A stretch of 64,000 nt of DNA from CAZDVQ01 sp964508975 (GCA_964508975.1 CAZDVQ010000002.1:163824-227823), one strand, 5' to 3'. Shown: positions 43,795-52,056, counted from the first letter of the stretch. Made by a program: numbers and translations. Notes: a model not told the origin generated them from the sequence alone.

Positions 43795-44781
43795 TTAGTC
43801 CCCGTTATATTTAAAGGGATAGGTTATATACTTGCTATCTGGATACATTTCCTTGAATTCCTCGTAGCTGAATAGCGAGCTCTCCCCAATTATAATTTGT
43901 TCAAAATCAGGAATTTTATCTAGCACATTGAAAAGCCTATCGCATTCTTTAAGTGAAAATTCTGCGGAGATGATATACATTTTTTTTAATTTTTTTAACC
44001 GTAATAAATCGTCAGCCCAATCTTCCTGCTCAAAATCACAGTTGTCCAGTTTATAAACTTGAAGTTCTTGTAAATTTGTAGGGCATATCTTTAGGGTTTC
44101 CGGTAATTGTAAAGGAGAATGAAAGTGTACAAGGCGTTTATGACTCCTCAAAAACTTAAAATCTTGGTAGGATTGGTTTCGTGAGGGGCTTATGGTTAAA
44201 CTTATAAGACTTTTGAACCTTTTAATCCGGTGCATCTTATAAAGGTGCTGACAAGTGAACGGTGTGCTTAGTATAGTTATTTTCCTTTTGACCGCTTTGC
44301 TCAGCCTTGGAAAAACATAGTCCTTTTTCGCCTCCCCGTAGATTTCTCCTATATTCAACTCTATTAAAAATTGTTGATTTTTCAGATAGTTACCTATATC
44401 ATTAAAAGAGGTAGTGTATAAAGAGGCAAAGTTGAATTGCCTAGACTTGATTTTGGCCTTGATATCATCGCTTAACCCGCTACCATGCGAACGGAGATTA
44501 ATTGTATAGATTCGTCTGCCCAAGGAGTCCTCTGGAATATAGCTACCACTCCACTCTGCAATTGAGTCATTATCAGGGGGAAGGTTATAATTAAACCATG
44601 AAAAATCATCGTACATTTTTACCACGGAATTTGGGTTCAGGACATTAAGGCTATCCACACCTTTATCCATTATTTTGTAATAATGCTCCGATACATATAA
44701 TTGGTACCTAGGCCACCTTTGTCCAATCAAGGCATTTGTCCAGAAGAGCAATATTGTTGTTGCTAAAACTATCTTTCTCAT
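43795..44781 (-). CDS. Orphan exported LRR-like protein of module 3 (candidate immunity)
   Basis: A 328-residue paralogue of the 40816-41814 product, with signal peptide MRKIVLATTILLFWTNALIGQ and the same order of motifs (FNDIGNYLKNQQFLIELNIGEIYGE in pieces, KITILSTPF, LYKMHRIKRFKSL, FSYEEFKEMYPDSKYIT). Its ATG overlaps the remnant stop codon of a deleted effector gene, just as in module 2. With the effector gone it is expressed, if at all, directly from the module promoter 86 bp upstream. Orphan immunity genes of this kind can protect against siblings that still carry the effector. Confidence 0.8.
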   Translation of the reverse strand: MRKIVLATTILLFWTNALIGQRWPRYQLYVSEHYYKIMDKGVDSLNVLNPNSVVKMYDDFSWFNYNLPPDNDSIAEWSGSYIPEDSLGRRIYTINLRSHGSGLSDDIKAKIKSRQFNFASLYTTSFNDIGNYLKNQQFLIELNIGEIYGEAKKDYVFPRLSKAVKRKITILSTPFTCQHLYKMHRIKRFKSLISLTISPSRNQSYQDFKFLRSHKRLVHFHSPLQLPETLKICPTNLQELQVYKLDNCDFEQEDWADDLLRLKKLKKMYIISAEFSLKECDRLFNVLDKIPDFEQIIIGESSLFSYEEFKEMYPDSKYITYPFKYNGD

Positions 44782-44833
44782 TCTGAATGCCAGTTATTGT
44801 GAATTAATATTCTTGCTGCCCATAAAGGGGAAG
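44778..44833 (-). pseudogene. Scar of a deleted effector gene (3' end remnant), module 3
   Basis: About 56 bp closely match the last codons of the module 2 effector (encoding the end ...PLWAARIFIHTNWHSE in that gene), including the overlapping TGA/ATG. A one-base insertion in the A-run shifts the frame. Immediately upstream the sequence jumps to the module promoter, so the whole effector body has been lost. Confidence 0.8.
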
Positions 44834-44866
44834 GGCAAAGTGTAACACTCAATACTTTAACGTGTA

Positions 44867-44874
44867 CAAATATA
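44867..44874 (-). promoter_or_regulatory. Module promoter, copy 3 (TATATTTG)
   Basis: The -7 element and 5' leader match copies 1 and 2, but the effector start codon downstream is gone. Confidence 0.7.
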
Positions 44875-44909
44875 AGGTTTTTATACCTACATTTTATCCT
44901 TTCTTTTTT

Positions 44910-45042
44910 GGGCGCATCCCTCGCGAGTAAGGGCGTACCGCAGTACGCCCTTACTCGCGAGGGTCGCTCCCTTCCGGGCTCGCTAAACGCTCGGTGCTAC
45001 GCACCTGCGGCTTGCAGCCGCAGCCCTCCAGGCAGCTTGCGC
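44910..45042 (+). repeat. GC-rich structured intergenic repeat, copy 16 (end of module 4), with nested palindrome
   Basis: Forward orientation. Closing stem GCGCA/TGCGC. The nested palindrome has changed to GTAAGGGCGTA/TACGCCCTTAC, a compensated G-C to A-T change relative to copies 14 and 15. Confidence 0.95.
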
Positions 45043-45072
45043 GGTCGTTTTACACACCGCATAGTTAGAACC

Positions 45073-45219
45073 TTAACGCCCAGGGTTGTACCAAGTACCC
45101 ACCACCCTGAAACCTAGCCACTTGGCGGGACCACTGTAATAATGGTTCAAGCTAACCCTGGCAGAGTCGAGCGGGTGGCACCAGCTACCACCCTTGGCTA
45201 CGCCCTCCGTTGTCGTCAT
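45073..45219 (-). pseudogene. C-terminal fragment of an FGE-like lipoprotein gene
   Basis: An intact 48-codon frame, MTTTEGVAKGGSWCHPLD through GTWYNPGR and stop, matches the last 48 residues of the module 1 FGE-like protein with only a few substitutions. The rest of the gene is missing, replaced by the 3' end of the 45251-46432 gene. It has no signal peptide and is almost certainly non-functional. It shows that module 4 once held, or recombined with, a cassette of the module 1 type. Confidence 0.88.
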
Positions 45220-45250
45220 CTTCAATCTCTCTCTTTATTCCTGTACAAAT

Positions 45251-46432
45251 TTAATCAAACCATCCCGGACGGAGTTCTTGAAGTATATTTAGGCTTAGGT
45301 TATCCAGTTTTTTGTGTGCGTCGAGCGCTTCGCCATTGAGAAAATCCTTCACTTCTAAGTAATCATCCATACCCACAGGGCTCCCCCAAAATAAAACCCT
45401 ATACCTGGCAAATTTTTCGAGTAGCACATCCGCCTCTTCTAGGCATGCTTCATCGTACTTATACACCCTGAGCCCATGAACCGAGGTTATCCTATCGAGC
45501 AACTTGTGGTCTCCCTTCCTGAGCTCACCCACGGCAAGCATCACCTTAACCCCTTTGCCCAGCCCGTTCAGCGTTTTCACAAGGCTCTCGGTAACATGGG
45601 GCACTTCTATGGAAAAGACTTGGAGCATCTTCGAACACCTGATGCTAGCTGGTAAATCATCTACCACATCTTCTTGTAATGTAATCCGAATCATCTCCAA
45701 TTTGTTTTTCCTAGGTAGTTTCCGCAATTGCTTTAAGCTAAAAATATGGTAAAAAACAATTGCTTTCAAATTTTCCATTCGGTAAATCTCCCGAGGAAAA
45801 ATAGTGACTTTCTTGGGCTTCATATAGCTATCAGATATACCCAATATAACTACCCCCGGAAAATCAGTGTGCCGTAGCTTGAAGCCCCTCGTGCCCGAGT
45901 ACGATAAACTCAACGATTTAATCCGCTTCGTGATAACCGAAGGTTCTATAATGTTCCACTTGAGCTTGCCATTTCCACGGTATTGGCTAAGCCCGGTGGT
46001 ATCATGCACAAAACGTGGTCCAGCTAAACTTACATACCACACACTAGGGAGATAATGAAGGAAACTATCTAGCTGAATATTTACACGACTTAGTTCTATC
46101 ATTAGTTGATCGTAACCGGACAAGGCCTCTGAAACGCTGGTTTGGTATTCGAGTTTATCTCTACAAACCAATAAGCTGGGGGACAGGGCATAAACTGTTT
46201 GCCCCCTCATTGATTTTAAAATCGGATCGTACTTCTTTACGAAGAGGATTAGTGAGTCTGGGTGCCCTTCCATCACCGACTGTTTAGCTCGTACGCCTCT
46301 TTGCCTTTGCTCCCAGCTAATTAGGTGAGCAAGGTTAAAGGAGTCCAGCAGGTCGTGTGGCCTTCCCGGTTGTGCCATCAAACTCCCTGTAATCAAGACT
46401 CCAATCAATAAACTTAAAAGACACTTTTTCAT
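45251..46432 (-). CDS. Exported LRR-like protein of module 4
   Basis: About 393 residues from ATG at 46432 (MKKCLLSLLIGVLITGSLMAQ signal peptide); the upstream start at 46465 would bury the signal. The middle carries irregular leucine-rich repeats (IKSLSLSYSGTRGFKLRH, MENLKAIVFYHIFSLKQLRKLP, LEMIRITLQEDVVDDLP, MLQVFSIEVPHV). It is similar in layout, not clearly in sequence, to the LRR-like proteins of modules 2 and 3. It follows the 46502-47107 gene by 69 bp on the same strand. A second candidate immunity protein, inferred from position. Confidence 0.75.
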   Translation of the reverse strand: MKKCLLSLLIGVLITGSLMAQPGRPHDLLDSFNLAHLISWEQRQRGVRAKQSVMEGHPDSLILFVKKYDPILKSMRGQTVYALSPSLLVCRDKLEYQTSVSEALSGYDQLMIELSRVNIQLDSFLHYLPSVWYVSLAGPRFVHDTTGLSQYRGNGKLKWNIIEPSVITKRIKSLSLSYSGTRGFKLRHTDFPGVVILGISDSYMKPKKVTIFPREIYRMENLKAIVFYHIFSLKQLRKLPRKNKLEMIRITLQEDVVDDLPASIRCSKMLQVFSIEVPHVTESLVKTLNGLGKGVKVMLAVGELRKGDHKLLDRITSVHGLRVYKYDEACLEEADVLLEKFARYRVLFWGSPVGMDDYLEVKDFLNGEALDAHKKLDNLSLNILQELRPGWFD

Positions 46433-46501
46433 AGTTCTGTAGCGTATTTTTCTGAAATCATCCACCCTCTTACCAGCGCCAGCGCAGTGCTAGAAGGGCA
46501 A

Positions 46502-47107
46502 TTATTCAAATGAAACTTTGACTAAAGCACCAAAATCGGTCAGATATAATTTCTTCATGTAAAAATCAATCTTAGCGTCAATCTCTGCCATTTTTTTCGT
46601 TTTATAAGCCTCTCGTTTACCCTGGCTTTCCAGCATGTCTAAAGTTGCCTGACGGTCTGCAACTAAATGCCTAAAATGTACCCCAATGCCTTCTTTACTA
46701 CTGTAATAAAAAAATAGTTGTTCATGTTTTGAACCGAGAACCACATTAAATACCAGCATGGTAGTATCACTGGGTATGCACTTCAAAAACATAGGGTAAT
46801 AACCCCTATATGGTTTTTCTTGGAACATGTCCTTGCAAAGGAGCAAATCCTGCATATCGGAAGGAACAAACAGCGATACAGCTTTATACTCGATACTATG
46901 TTCGGGTAAGTATATAGTATCATCGGAGCTATTGTAAATGCCTGCGACAAAGTGATAGCTGAAGTTCGAATCATCTAGTTTTGTAGCCGATACTGTAATC
47001 GTGGTAAGCTGCAACTTTGAGTCTCGACATCTATTGCCAGGTCTTTGGCCTACCAACATACAAGATAGTGGAATCAAAATGCTCAAAAAAAGGAATTTCA
47101 ACCTCAT
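46502..47107 (-). CDS. Exported protein of module 4, candidate orphan immunity
   Basis: About 201 residues from ATG at 47107 (MRLKFLFLSILIPLSCMLVGQ, a signal peptide or lipoprotein signal). The mature part has two beta-rich segments (LTTITVSATKLDDSNFSYHFVAGIYNSS in pieces, TTMLVFNVVLGSKHEQLFFYY) and no family I recognise. It lies 25 bp downstream of a vestigial effector start codon and uses the module promoter. The longer frame beginning at a TTG (47143) reads through the promoter leader and is rejected. Confidence 0.75.
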   Translation of the reverse strand: MRLKFLFLSILIPLSCMLVGQRPGNRCRDSKLQLTTITVSATKLDDSNFSYHFVAGIYNSSDDTIYLPEHSIEYKAVSLFVPSDMQDLLLCKDMFQEKPYRGYYPMFLKCIPSDTTMLVFNVVLGSKHEQLFFYYSSKEGIGVHFRHLVADRQATLDMLESQGKREAYKTKKMAEIDAKIDFYMKKLYLTDFGALVKVSFE

Positions 47108-47120
47108 GGCATTCTGTTTT

Positions 47121-47132
47121 TGTTGTTGACAT
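47121..47132 (-). pseudogene. Vestigial effector start (first four codons), module 4
   Basis: The minus strand reads ATGTCAACAACA, the first four codons of both intact effectors (MSTT), right after the conserved promoter leader, then diverges. The effector body has been deleted and the next exported gene fused close behind. Confidence 0.75.
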
Positions 47133-47157
47133 CTTGCACTCAATACTTTAACGTGTA

Positions 47158-47165
47158 CAAATATA
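47158..47165 (-). promoter_or_regulatory. Module promoter, copy 4 (TATATTTG)
   Basis: The -7 element and leader match the other three copies; upstream sequence then differs and no structured repeat follows directly. Confidence 0.7.
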
Positions 47166-47344
47166 AACAGAATTCAACTCATAATGCAAAATATACTCAA
47201 ATGTTACCACTATAACTTGAGAATTTTTCCCCCACTGTTTTATTTTTCGGCTATTGTTGGGATATATTTCAGCCTTTTAGGCGGCTGGACAAACGCAGGC
47301 GCATTATAAATCATGTGCTCAAACTTATTTAATGGCAGCAGGCT
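47166..47344. other. Gene-free spacer at the upstream edge of the island
   Basis: AT-rich sequence without a recognisable gene, between the fourth module promoter and repeat copy 17. It marks the outer limit of the array. Confidence 0.4.
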
Positions 47345-47448
47345 GCGGCAGCGATGCGGAGGGGTGGGCGAAGCCCAGACCGCGAAGCGGGCCGAGCGAA
47401 TAGCGAGCCCCGGAGCGTAGCGCCGACCGCAAAGCGGGCGGGCCGCCC
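47345..47448 (-). repeat. GC-rich structured intergenic repeat, copy 17
   Basis: Reverse orientation in the divergent spacer before the YbjN-like gene. Closing stem GCGGC/GCCGC; hairpins TGGGC-GAA-GCCCA and CCGC-GAA-GCGG. Confidence 0.82.
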
Positions 47449-47573
47449 CAAAAACCTAAAAAAACACTTTGCTAGCGCTATTCTGAAACTTTTTAATTTA
47501 TTGCTACGTTGAAACTAAGTCTGCACGATGAGGCAGCCAAACTGTTTATTAAACCCATTTCAAACTACTGCAA

Positions 47574-47963
47574 ATGAAAGATTTTTTAAAGGTAAAAGGA
47601 TTCCTCCAGGAGCTTGGCGTTGACATCCGTTTGGAAGAAAGCGACGAGCAATTGTTCATCATATCTGATGAAGGCCGTGGTATTGCTAGCCTCGTTATTG
47701 ACCTTGAGGACGGGCTGCTCATCATGGAACAACCACTCTTCGACCTGCACAGCAACGACTCCGCCATCCTCACCCGCTTGATGCAGATTAGCCGCGGGCT
47801 TATCCACGGGGCCTTGGTATTGGACGAATCTGGCCGAAAAGTGATTTTCCGCGATACCCTCCAAACCGAAAACCTCGACCTGAACGAGTTGGAATACTCT
47901 ATCCACGCGCTTTCAATCGCCTTGGCCGAGCACGCTGATGAGTTTATCAGTTTCGGGAAATAA
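47574..47963 (+). CDS. YbjN / type III chaperone-like domain protein
   Basis: A 129-residue protein with the compact alpha/beta pattern of the YbjN/T3SS-chaperone superfamily (MKDFLKVKGFLQELGVDIRLEE at the start in pieces, ASLVIDLEDGLLIMEQPLF, DLNELEYSIHALSIALAEHADEF). No type III system is nearby, so it is more likely a general cytoplasmic protein. It lies 50 bp upstream of a PspA-like gene and may be co-transcribed with it. Confidence 0.8.
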   Translation: MKDFLKVKGFLQELGVDIRLEESDEQLFIISDEGRGIASLVIDLEDGLLIMEQPLFDLHSNDSAILTRLMQISRGLIHGALVLDESGRKVIFRDTLQTENLDLNELEYSIHALSIALAEHADEFISFGK

Positions 47964-48013
47964 TTATATCTTTACCTTCCAAATTAACCATTACTCATTC
48001 AACCAAGAACACC

Positions 48014-48808
48014 ATGTGGCAATTACTTAAACGCTTATTCCGTATTTTTAGTGCCAAGAGCAATGCTGCGCTCGATAGCATTGAAAACCCGATAGAGATG
48101 ACCGAAGAAGGTCTTCGCGAACTCCGCAAAAATCTTGACGAAAGTATCAAGAGCCTTGCCGAGGTGAAAGCCATCGCCATCCGCACCCGCCGCGACGCCG
48201 AGAACCAAACCCAATTGGCCCAAGATTACGAGGTGAAAGCCCGCGCTTTGCTGAACAAAGCTAAAAACGGCCAACTCGACATAGAAGAAGCTAAACGCCT
48301 CGCCGGCGAAGCCCTTGCTCGCAAGGAAGAACAACTCAAATTGGCTAAAGTATCTAGCGAGAGCCTCGCCCGTTACGACAAAATGGCCGCCGACCTCGAA
48401 GCGAAAGTTAAACAACTCAAAAGCCAGTTGGCTGCTTGGGAAAACGAATTGCGCTCGCTTAAAGCCCGTCATAAGGTTAGTACCGCTACTCAAAAAATCA
48501 ACAAGCAATTGGCTAATATCGACTCTTCAAGCACTATCGCCATGTTAGAAAAAATGAAAGAAAAAGTAGAAGAAGCTGAATCTTTGGCTGAATCATACGG
48601 CGAAATTGCCAACCAGGAAAAATCTATCGATGCTGAAATCGACAAAGCACTTGACGGTGTGAAATCTTCAGCTTCATTGGATTCGCTCATGGCCGAAATG
48701 GGCATGGTAGAAGCGCCAGAAGTAGCTCAACCAATTGAAATCGAAGTTAAAAAACCAGCAGAACTCGACGCTCCAGAAAAAGAAATGGAAGCAGACAAGA
48801 ACGTGTAA
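48014..48808 (+). CDS. PspA/IM30-family membrane-stress protein
   Basis: A 264-residue, almost wholly helical protein. The N-terminus has the amphipathic membrane-binding helix (MWQLLKRLFRIFSAKSN), followed by the long PspA hairpin coiled coil (about 30-215) and an acidic tail. PspA/IM30 proteins form ESCRT-III-like assemblies that stabilise damaged membranes. The N-terminal helix spacing and the missing IM30 C-terminal domain fit the PspA subgroup. A strong terminator follows. Confidence 0.9.
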   Translation: MWQLLKRLFRIFSAKSNAALDSIENPIEMTEEGLRELRKNLDESIKSLAEVKAIAIRTRRDAENQTQLAQDYEVKARALLNKAKNGQLDIEEAKRLAGEALARKEEQLKLAKVSSESLARYDKMAADLEAKVKQLKSQLAAWENELRSLKARHKVSTATQKINKQLANIDSSSTIAMLEKMKEKVEEAESLAESYGEIANQEKSIDAEIDKALDGVKSSASLDSLMAEMGMVEAPEVAQPIEIEVKKPAELDAPEKEMEADKNV

Positions 48809-48839
48809 TGCCCGTTTTATACCGATAACTTGATAAAAA

Positions 48840-48865
48840 GGCGCGCCAATTGGCGCGCCTTTTTT
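48840..48865 (+). terminator. Intrinsic terminator of the PspA-like gene
   Basis: Perfect stem GGCGCGCC-AATT-GGCGCGCC, itself a palindrome, followed by a T-run. Confidence 0.92.
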
Positions 48866-48914
48866 GTTTTTCGTTATTATTTGCTCAAATTTGTACTTTG
48901 ATGCAAGAGAGACC

Positions 48915-51119
48915 ATGAAAAAATTCCCCTTTTATAAACAACTCGACGCCATGGATTGTGGCCCAAGCTGCCTGCGCATGGTCGCAGCGCACTATGGGCA
49001 ACACTATGCCTTGCAAACCCTGCGCGAGCGTTGTCATATAGATCGGGAAGGTGTGTCGCTCCAAGGGGTCAGCCTCGGTGCCGAAAGTATAGGCCTGCGG
49101 ACCATGGCCGTTAAATTACCCCTCCAATCCTCCGACCCTGAAATGCCCTCGCTGTACGATGTGCCACTGCCTTGCATGGCCCATTGGAAACAGCAACACT
49201 TCGTGCTGGTGTACGACATCAACGATAAACATGTATTTGTAGCCGACCCCGCCCACGGGAAGGTAAAAATGAGCCTAAACGAGTTTAAGGCCGGCTGGAT
49301 TAGCGACGCCAAAAGTACCGTTGAAACGGGTATTTTATTGCTGTTTGAAACCACGCCAGAGTTTTACCAACTAGACGATGAACCCGTTGAACGGGCTGGC
49401 TTTGGCTTGCTTTGGCGCTATTTGAAAGTTCATAAAGGCTTGTGGACACAACTGATTATCGGCTTGTTGATTGGCAGTTTACTACAACTAGCCTTTCCTT
49501 TCCTGACCCAGGCCGTGGTGGATGTCGGTATCGAGCAGCAGAATCTACATTTTGTGTATATCGTCTTGGCTGCGCAGTTGATGTTGTTCTTAGGCCAAAC
49601 TGGCTTGGCCATCATCCGCTCATGGATGCTATTGCATATCGGCCAGCGAATCAACATCGCACTTATCTCCGACTTCCTGATGAAGTTGATGCGTTTACCC
49701 ATCAGCTACTTTGATAGTAAACATACCGGCGATTTACTGCAACGCATTCAAGATCATTACCGGATTGAGGCATTTTTAACGGCATCAACCCTTAATATCT
49801 TATTCTCGGCTATCACCTTGTTGGTGTTTGGCATTGTGTTGCTGCTGTACAACCCCTTGATTTTTGCCATATTTATCCTTTCGGCCATGTTGTACACGGC
49901 CTGGATATTATTTTTCATGCGCCGCCGAAAAACACTGGATTACAAGAAATTCCAGCAAATGTCGGCCAACCAGTCGAGCTTGATTCAACTCATCAACGGC
50001 ATGCAAGACATTAAGCTGCACAATAGCGAGCAGCAAAAACGTTGGGAATGGGAACGTATACAAGTTAAACTCTTCCGGTTGAATGTTCAATCCTTGGCCT
50101 TAGACCAAACACAGGAAGCCGGCGGCTCATTCATCAACGAACTGAAAAACATCATCATCACCTTCGTTTCGGCTTATGCGGTTATAAAGGGGCAGATGAG
50201 CCTAGGTGCCATGTTGGCGGTGCAGTATATTATCGGGCAGCTCAACGGGCCGCTTACACAATTGGTCAATTTTTTCAGGGCAGCCCAAGACGCAAAAATA
50301 AGCCTAGAACGCCTATCGGAGATTTACAAGCTGGCCGATGAGAAGTTACCCGATGACCATTATGCCAATATCGACTTTGAGGGCAAGGACCTTAAGTTTG
50401 AAAACGTTTCTTTCCGCTACAATGAACTATCGGCTTATGCCTTGCAAGATATTAATCTACACATCCCCGCAGGCAAAGTAACCGCCATCGTAGGGAGCAG
50501 TGGTAGCGGGAAAACAACCCTCCTCAAGTTACTCTTGAAATTTTACGATGTAACGAGTGGCAGCATTAGTCTAGGCGAAACGCCTTTGAAAGCCATTGAA
50601 CCAACCCGTTGGCGGGATCGGGTGGGAACCGTCATGCAAGATGGATTTATCTTTTCAGACACCATTGCCAAAAACATCGCATTGGGGCAAGAGCAAGTTG
50701 ATAAACATAAGCTGCTGAAAGCTGTCCAGGTAGCCAATATCCAAGCATTTATTGAATCTATGCCATTGGGCTACAACACTAAAATTGGTGGCGATGGCGT
50801 TGGTTTAAGCCAAGGGCAAAAACAACGGATATTGATTGCAAGAGCTGTATATAAAAATCCAGACTTCATCTATTTTGATGAAGCCACCAACGCTTTAGAT
50901 GCCAATAACGAGCGCCAAATCATGGCCAACCTGGAAGATTTTTTTGCGGGTCGTACGGTTATTATAGTTGCACACCGCTTGAGTACCGTGAAAAACGCTG
51001 ACCAAATCATCGTCCTAGACCAAGGCAAACTCATTGAGCAAGGCAAACACGAGGACTTGATTGCCCAGCGTGGAGCATATTATACTTTGATCAAAAACCA
51101 GTTGGAGCTGGGAGATTAG
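48915..51119 (+). CDS. Peptidase-containing ABC exporter (C39 peptidase, PCAT type)
   Basis: A 734-residue protein from ATG at 48915; the upstream in-frame start lies in the terminator region. The N-terminal C39 cysteine peptidase has the catalytic DCGPSC motif (Cys15) and the HFVLVYDI histidine and ADP aspartate of the triad. Six membrane helices follow (about 165-450), then a nucleotide-binding domain with Walker A GSSGSGKT (527-534), signature LSQGQKQR and Walker B FIYFDEATNALD. Such exporters cut substrates after a Gly-Gly motif while secreting them. No typical short GG-leader peptide was seen nearby, but the effectors of the adjacent island have a constant N-terminus ending in LGG. Confidence 0.95.
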   Translation: MKKFPFYKQLDAMDCGPSCLRMVAAHYGQHYALQTLRERCHIDREGVSLQGVSLGAESIGLRTMAVKLPLQSSDPEMPSLYDVPLPCMAHWKQQHFVLVYDINDKHVFVADPAHGKVKMSLNEFKAGWISDAKSTVETGILLLFETTPEFYQLDDEPVERAGFGLLWRYLKVHKGLWTQLIIGLLIGSLLQLAFPFLTQAVVDVGIEQQNLHFVYIVLAAQLMLFLGQTGLAIIRSWMLLHIGQRINIALISDFLMKLMRLPISYFDSKHTGDLLQRIQDHYRIEAFLTASTLNILFSAITLLVFGIVLLLYNPLIFAIFILSAMLYTAWILFFMRRRKTLDYKKFQQMSANQSSLIQLINGMQDIKLHNSEQQKRWEWERIQVKLFRLNVQSLALDQTQEAGGSFINELKNIIITFVSAYAVIKGQMSLGAMLAVQYIIGQLNGPLTQLVNFFRAAQDAKISLERLSEIYKLADEKLPDDHYANIDFEGKDLKFENVSFRYNELSAYALQDINLHIPAGKVTAIVGSSGSGKTTLLKLLLKFYDVTSGSISLGETPLKAIEPTRWRDRVGTVMQDGFIFSDTIAKNIALGQEQVDKHKLLKAVQVANIQAFIESMPLGYNTKIGGDGVGLSQGQKQRILIARAVYKNPDFIYFDEATNALDANNERQIMANLEDFFAGRTVIIVAHRLSTVKNADQIIVLDQGKLIEQGKHEDLIAQRGAYYTLIKNQLELGD

Positions 51120-51163
51120 AGACTTGCTCCATCAAATTCACAACGAAAGATTTATATTTATTT

Positions 51164-51262
51164 GGGCGCCCCGGCGCTACGCGCCGTCGGCGTGCTTCGG
51201 GGTTCGCTGCGCTCCGTGCTTCGCACCAGCGCCTTCGGCGCTGCCCTCCGCATGCCTGGCGC
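51164..51262 (+). repeat. GC-rich structured intergenic repeat, copy 18
   Basis: Forward orientation between the convergent exporter and SAM hydrolase-type genes. Closing stem GCGCC/GGCGC; hairpins CGGCGC-TAC-GCGCCG and AGCGCC-TT-CGGCGCT. Confidence 0.93.
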
Positions 51263-51264
51263 AC

Positions 51265-52056
51265 TTATTTAAAGTCAATCTGCACCGTGTCGTCTACGTT
51301 GAGCCCAAAGAGGGAAGATGCCCTACCCATGTTGACCGCAATCTCCAAGAAGCCAGCCGAGTTAAACAAACAAAGCAACTCACCGATCGGAACATCCGAG
51401 TAATGCGTGCTCAAGCTTATAATCGGGTCGTGGCGTTTAAAGTAGAGGGCAAAATCGCGATCTTGGCGAACTTCGTCAAACAATTGTCGGTCGATATTCA
51501 GCACAACGTTCTCGTAGGTATCCACGTGAATCACAGCCCCACGAATTTGGTTGGTGTTTTTAACCGGTTGAAGCGTAATCCTTTCGGTAATATCACCAGC
51601 GGTATCGCCAGGGAGTGATTGGCCCTGGTTGTCGATTAATATCTTACTCGCTTGGGCAAATAGTTCACCCAAGGGAAATGTCAACCCAGTAGGCAGCGCC
51701 AAGGTTTTTATATCCTTGGGCATTTGATCAAATACAAGGCTGAAAATACCGTTGTCGGGGCCTACAAAATATTGACCTTCATGCTCGAAATATAAAAAAC
51801 GAGGGGTACGGCGGTAGTAGTTATTCACGGCCAGCAAATGGATGCTACCTGCAGGGAAGTGTTTATAGGTGTTGCGCAATACAAAAGCACCATGTACAAT
51901 ATTGTACTGGTCAATCTCATGGCTGATATCTACAAAATGAACATCGTTGCAGCGACTTAAAATCGTGCCTTTCAGGATGGCCGCATAGTGATCGCGGAGG
52001 CCAAAGTCGGTGGTGAGGGTTATAATTGGTAACAAGATTGCAGGATTGTAATGCAA
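51265..52056 (-). CDS. SAM hydroxide adenosyltransferase (DUF62 family)
   Basis: A 263-residue protein of the fluorinase-related DUF62 family, which splits S-adenosylmethionine to adenosine and methionine using water or hydroxide. The substrate-binding start ITLTTDFGLRDHY and later VGPDNGIF motifs are clear, and the C-terminal beta barrel is present. The role in the cell is not settled. It lies beyond htpG on the same strand, separated by a terminator hairpin. Confidence 0.92.
   Translation of the reverse strand: MHYNPAILLPIITLTTDFGLRDHYAAILKGTILSRCNDVHFVDISHEIDQYNIVHGAFVLRNTYKHFPAGSIHLLAVNNYYRRTPRFLYFEHEGQYFVGPDNGIFSLVFDQMPKDIKTLALPTGLTFPLGELFAQASKILIDNQGQSLPGDTAGDITERITLQPVKNTNQIRGAVIHVDTYENVVLNIDRQLFDEVRQDRDFALYFKRHDPIISLSTHYSDVPIGELLCLFNSAGFLEIAVNMGRASSLFGLNVDDTVQIDFK

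Noticed and set aside
43642..45117. Open frames inside repeat copies (for example 43642-43875, 44908-45117, 30071-30361, 54093-54317)
   Set aside because: They are translations of the GC-rich repeat itself, present because it lacks stops in some frames. They share only repeat-derived peptides and have no start signals.
47108..47143. Longer start of the module 4 exported protein (TTG at 47143)
   Set aside because: It reads through the conserved 5' leader and would hide the signal peptide; ATG at 47107 gives a normal one.
48864..48914. Longer start of the C39-peptidase exporter
   Set aside because: The upstream frame begins inside the terminator of the previous gene; the family-typical MKKFPFYKQLDAMDCG starts at 48915.
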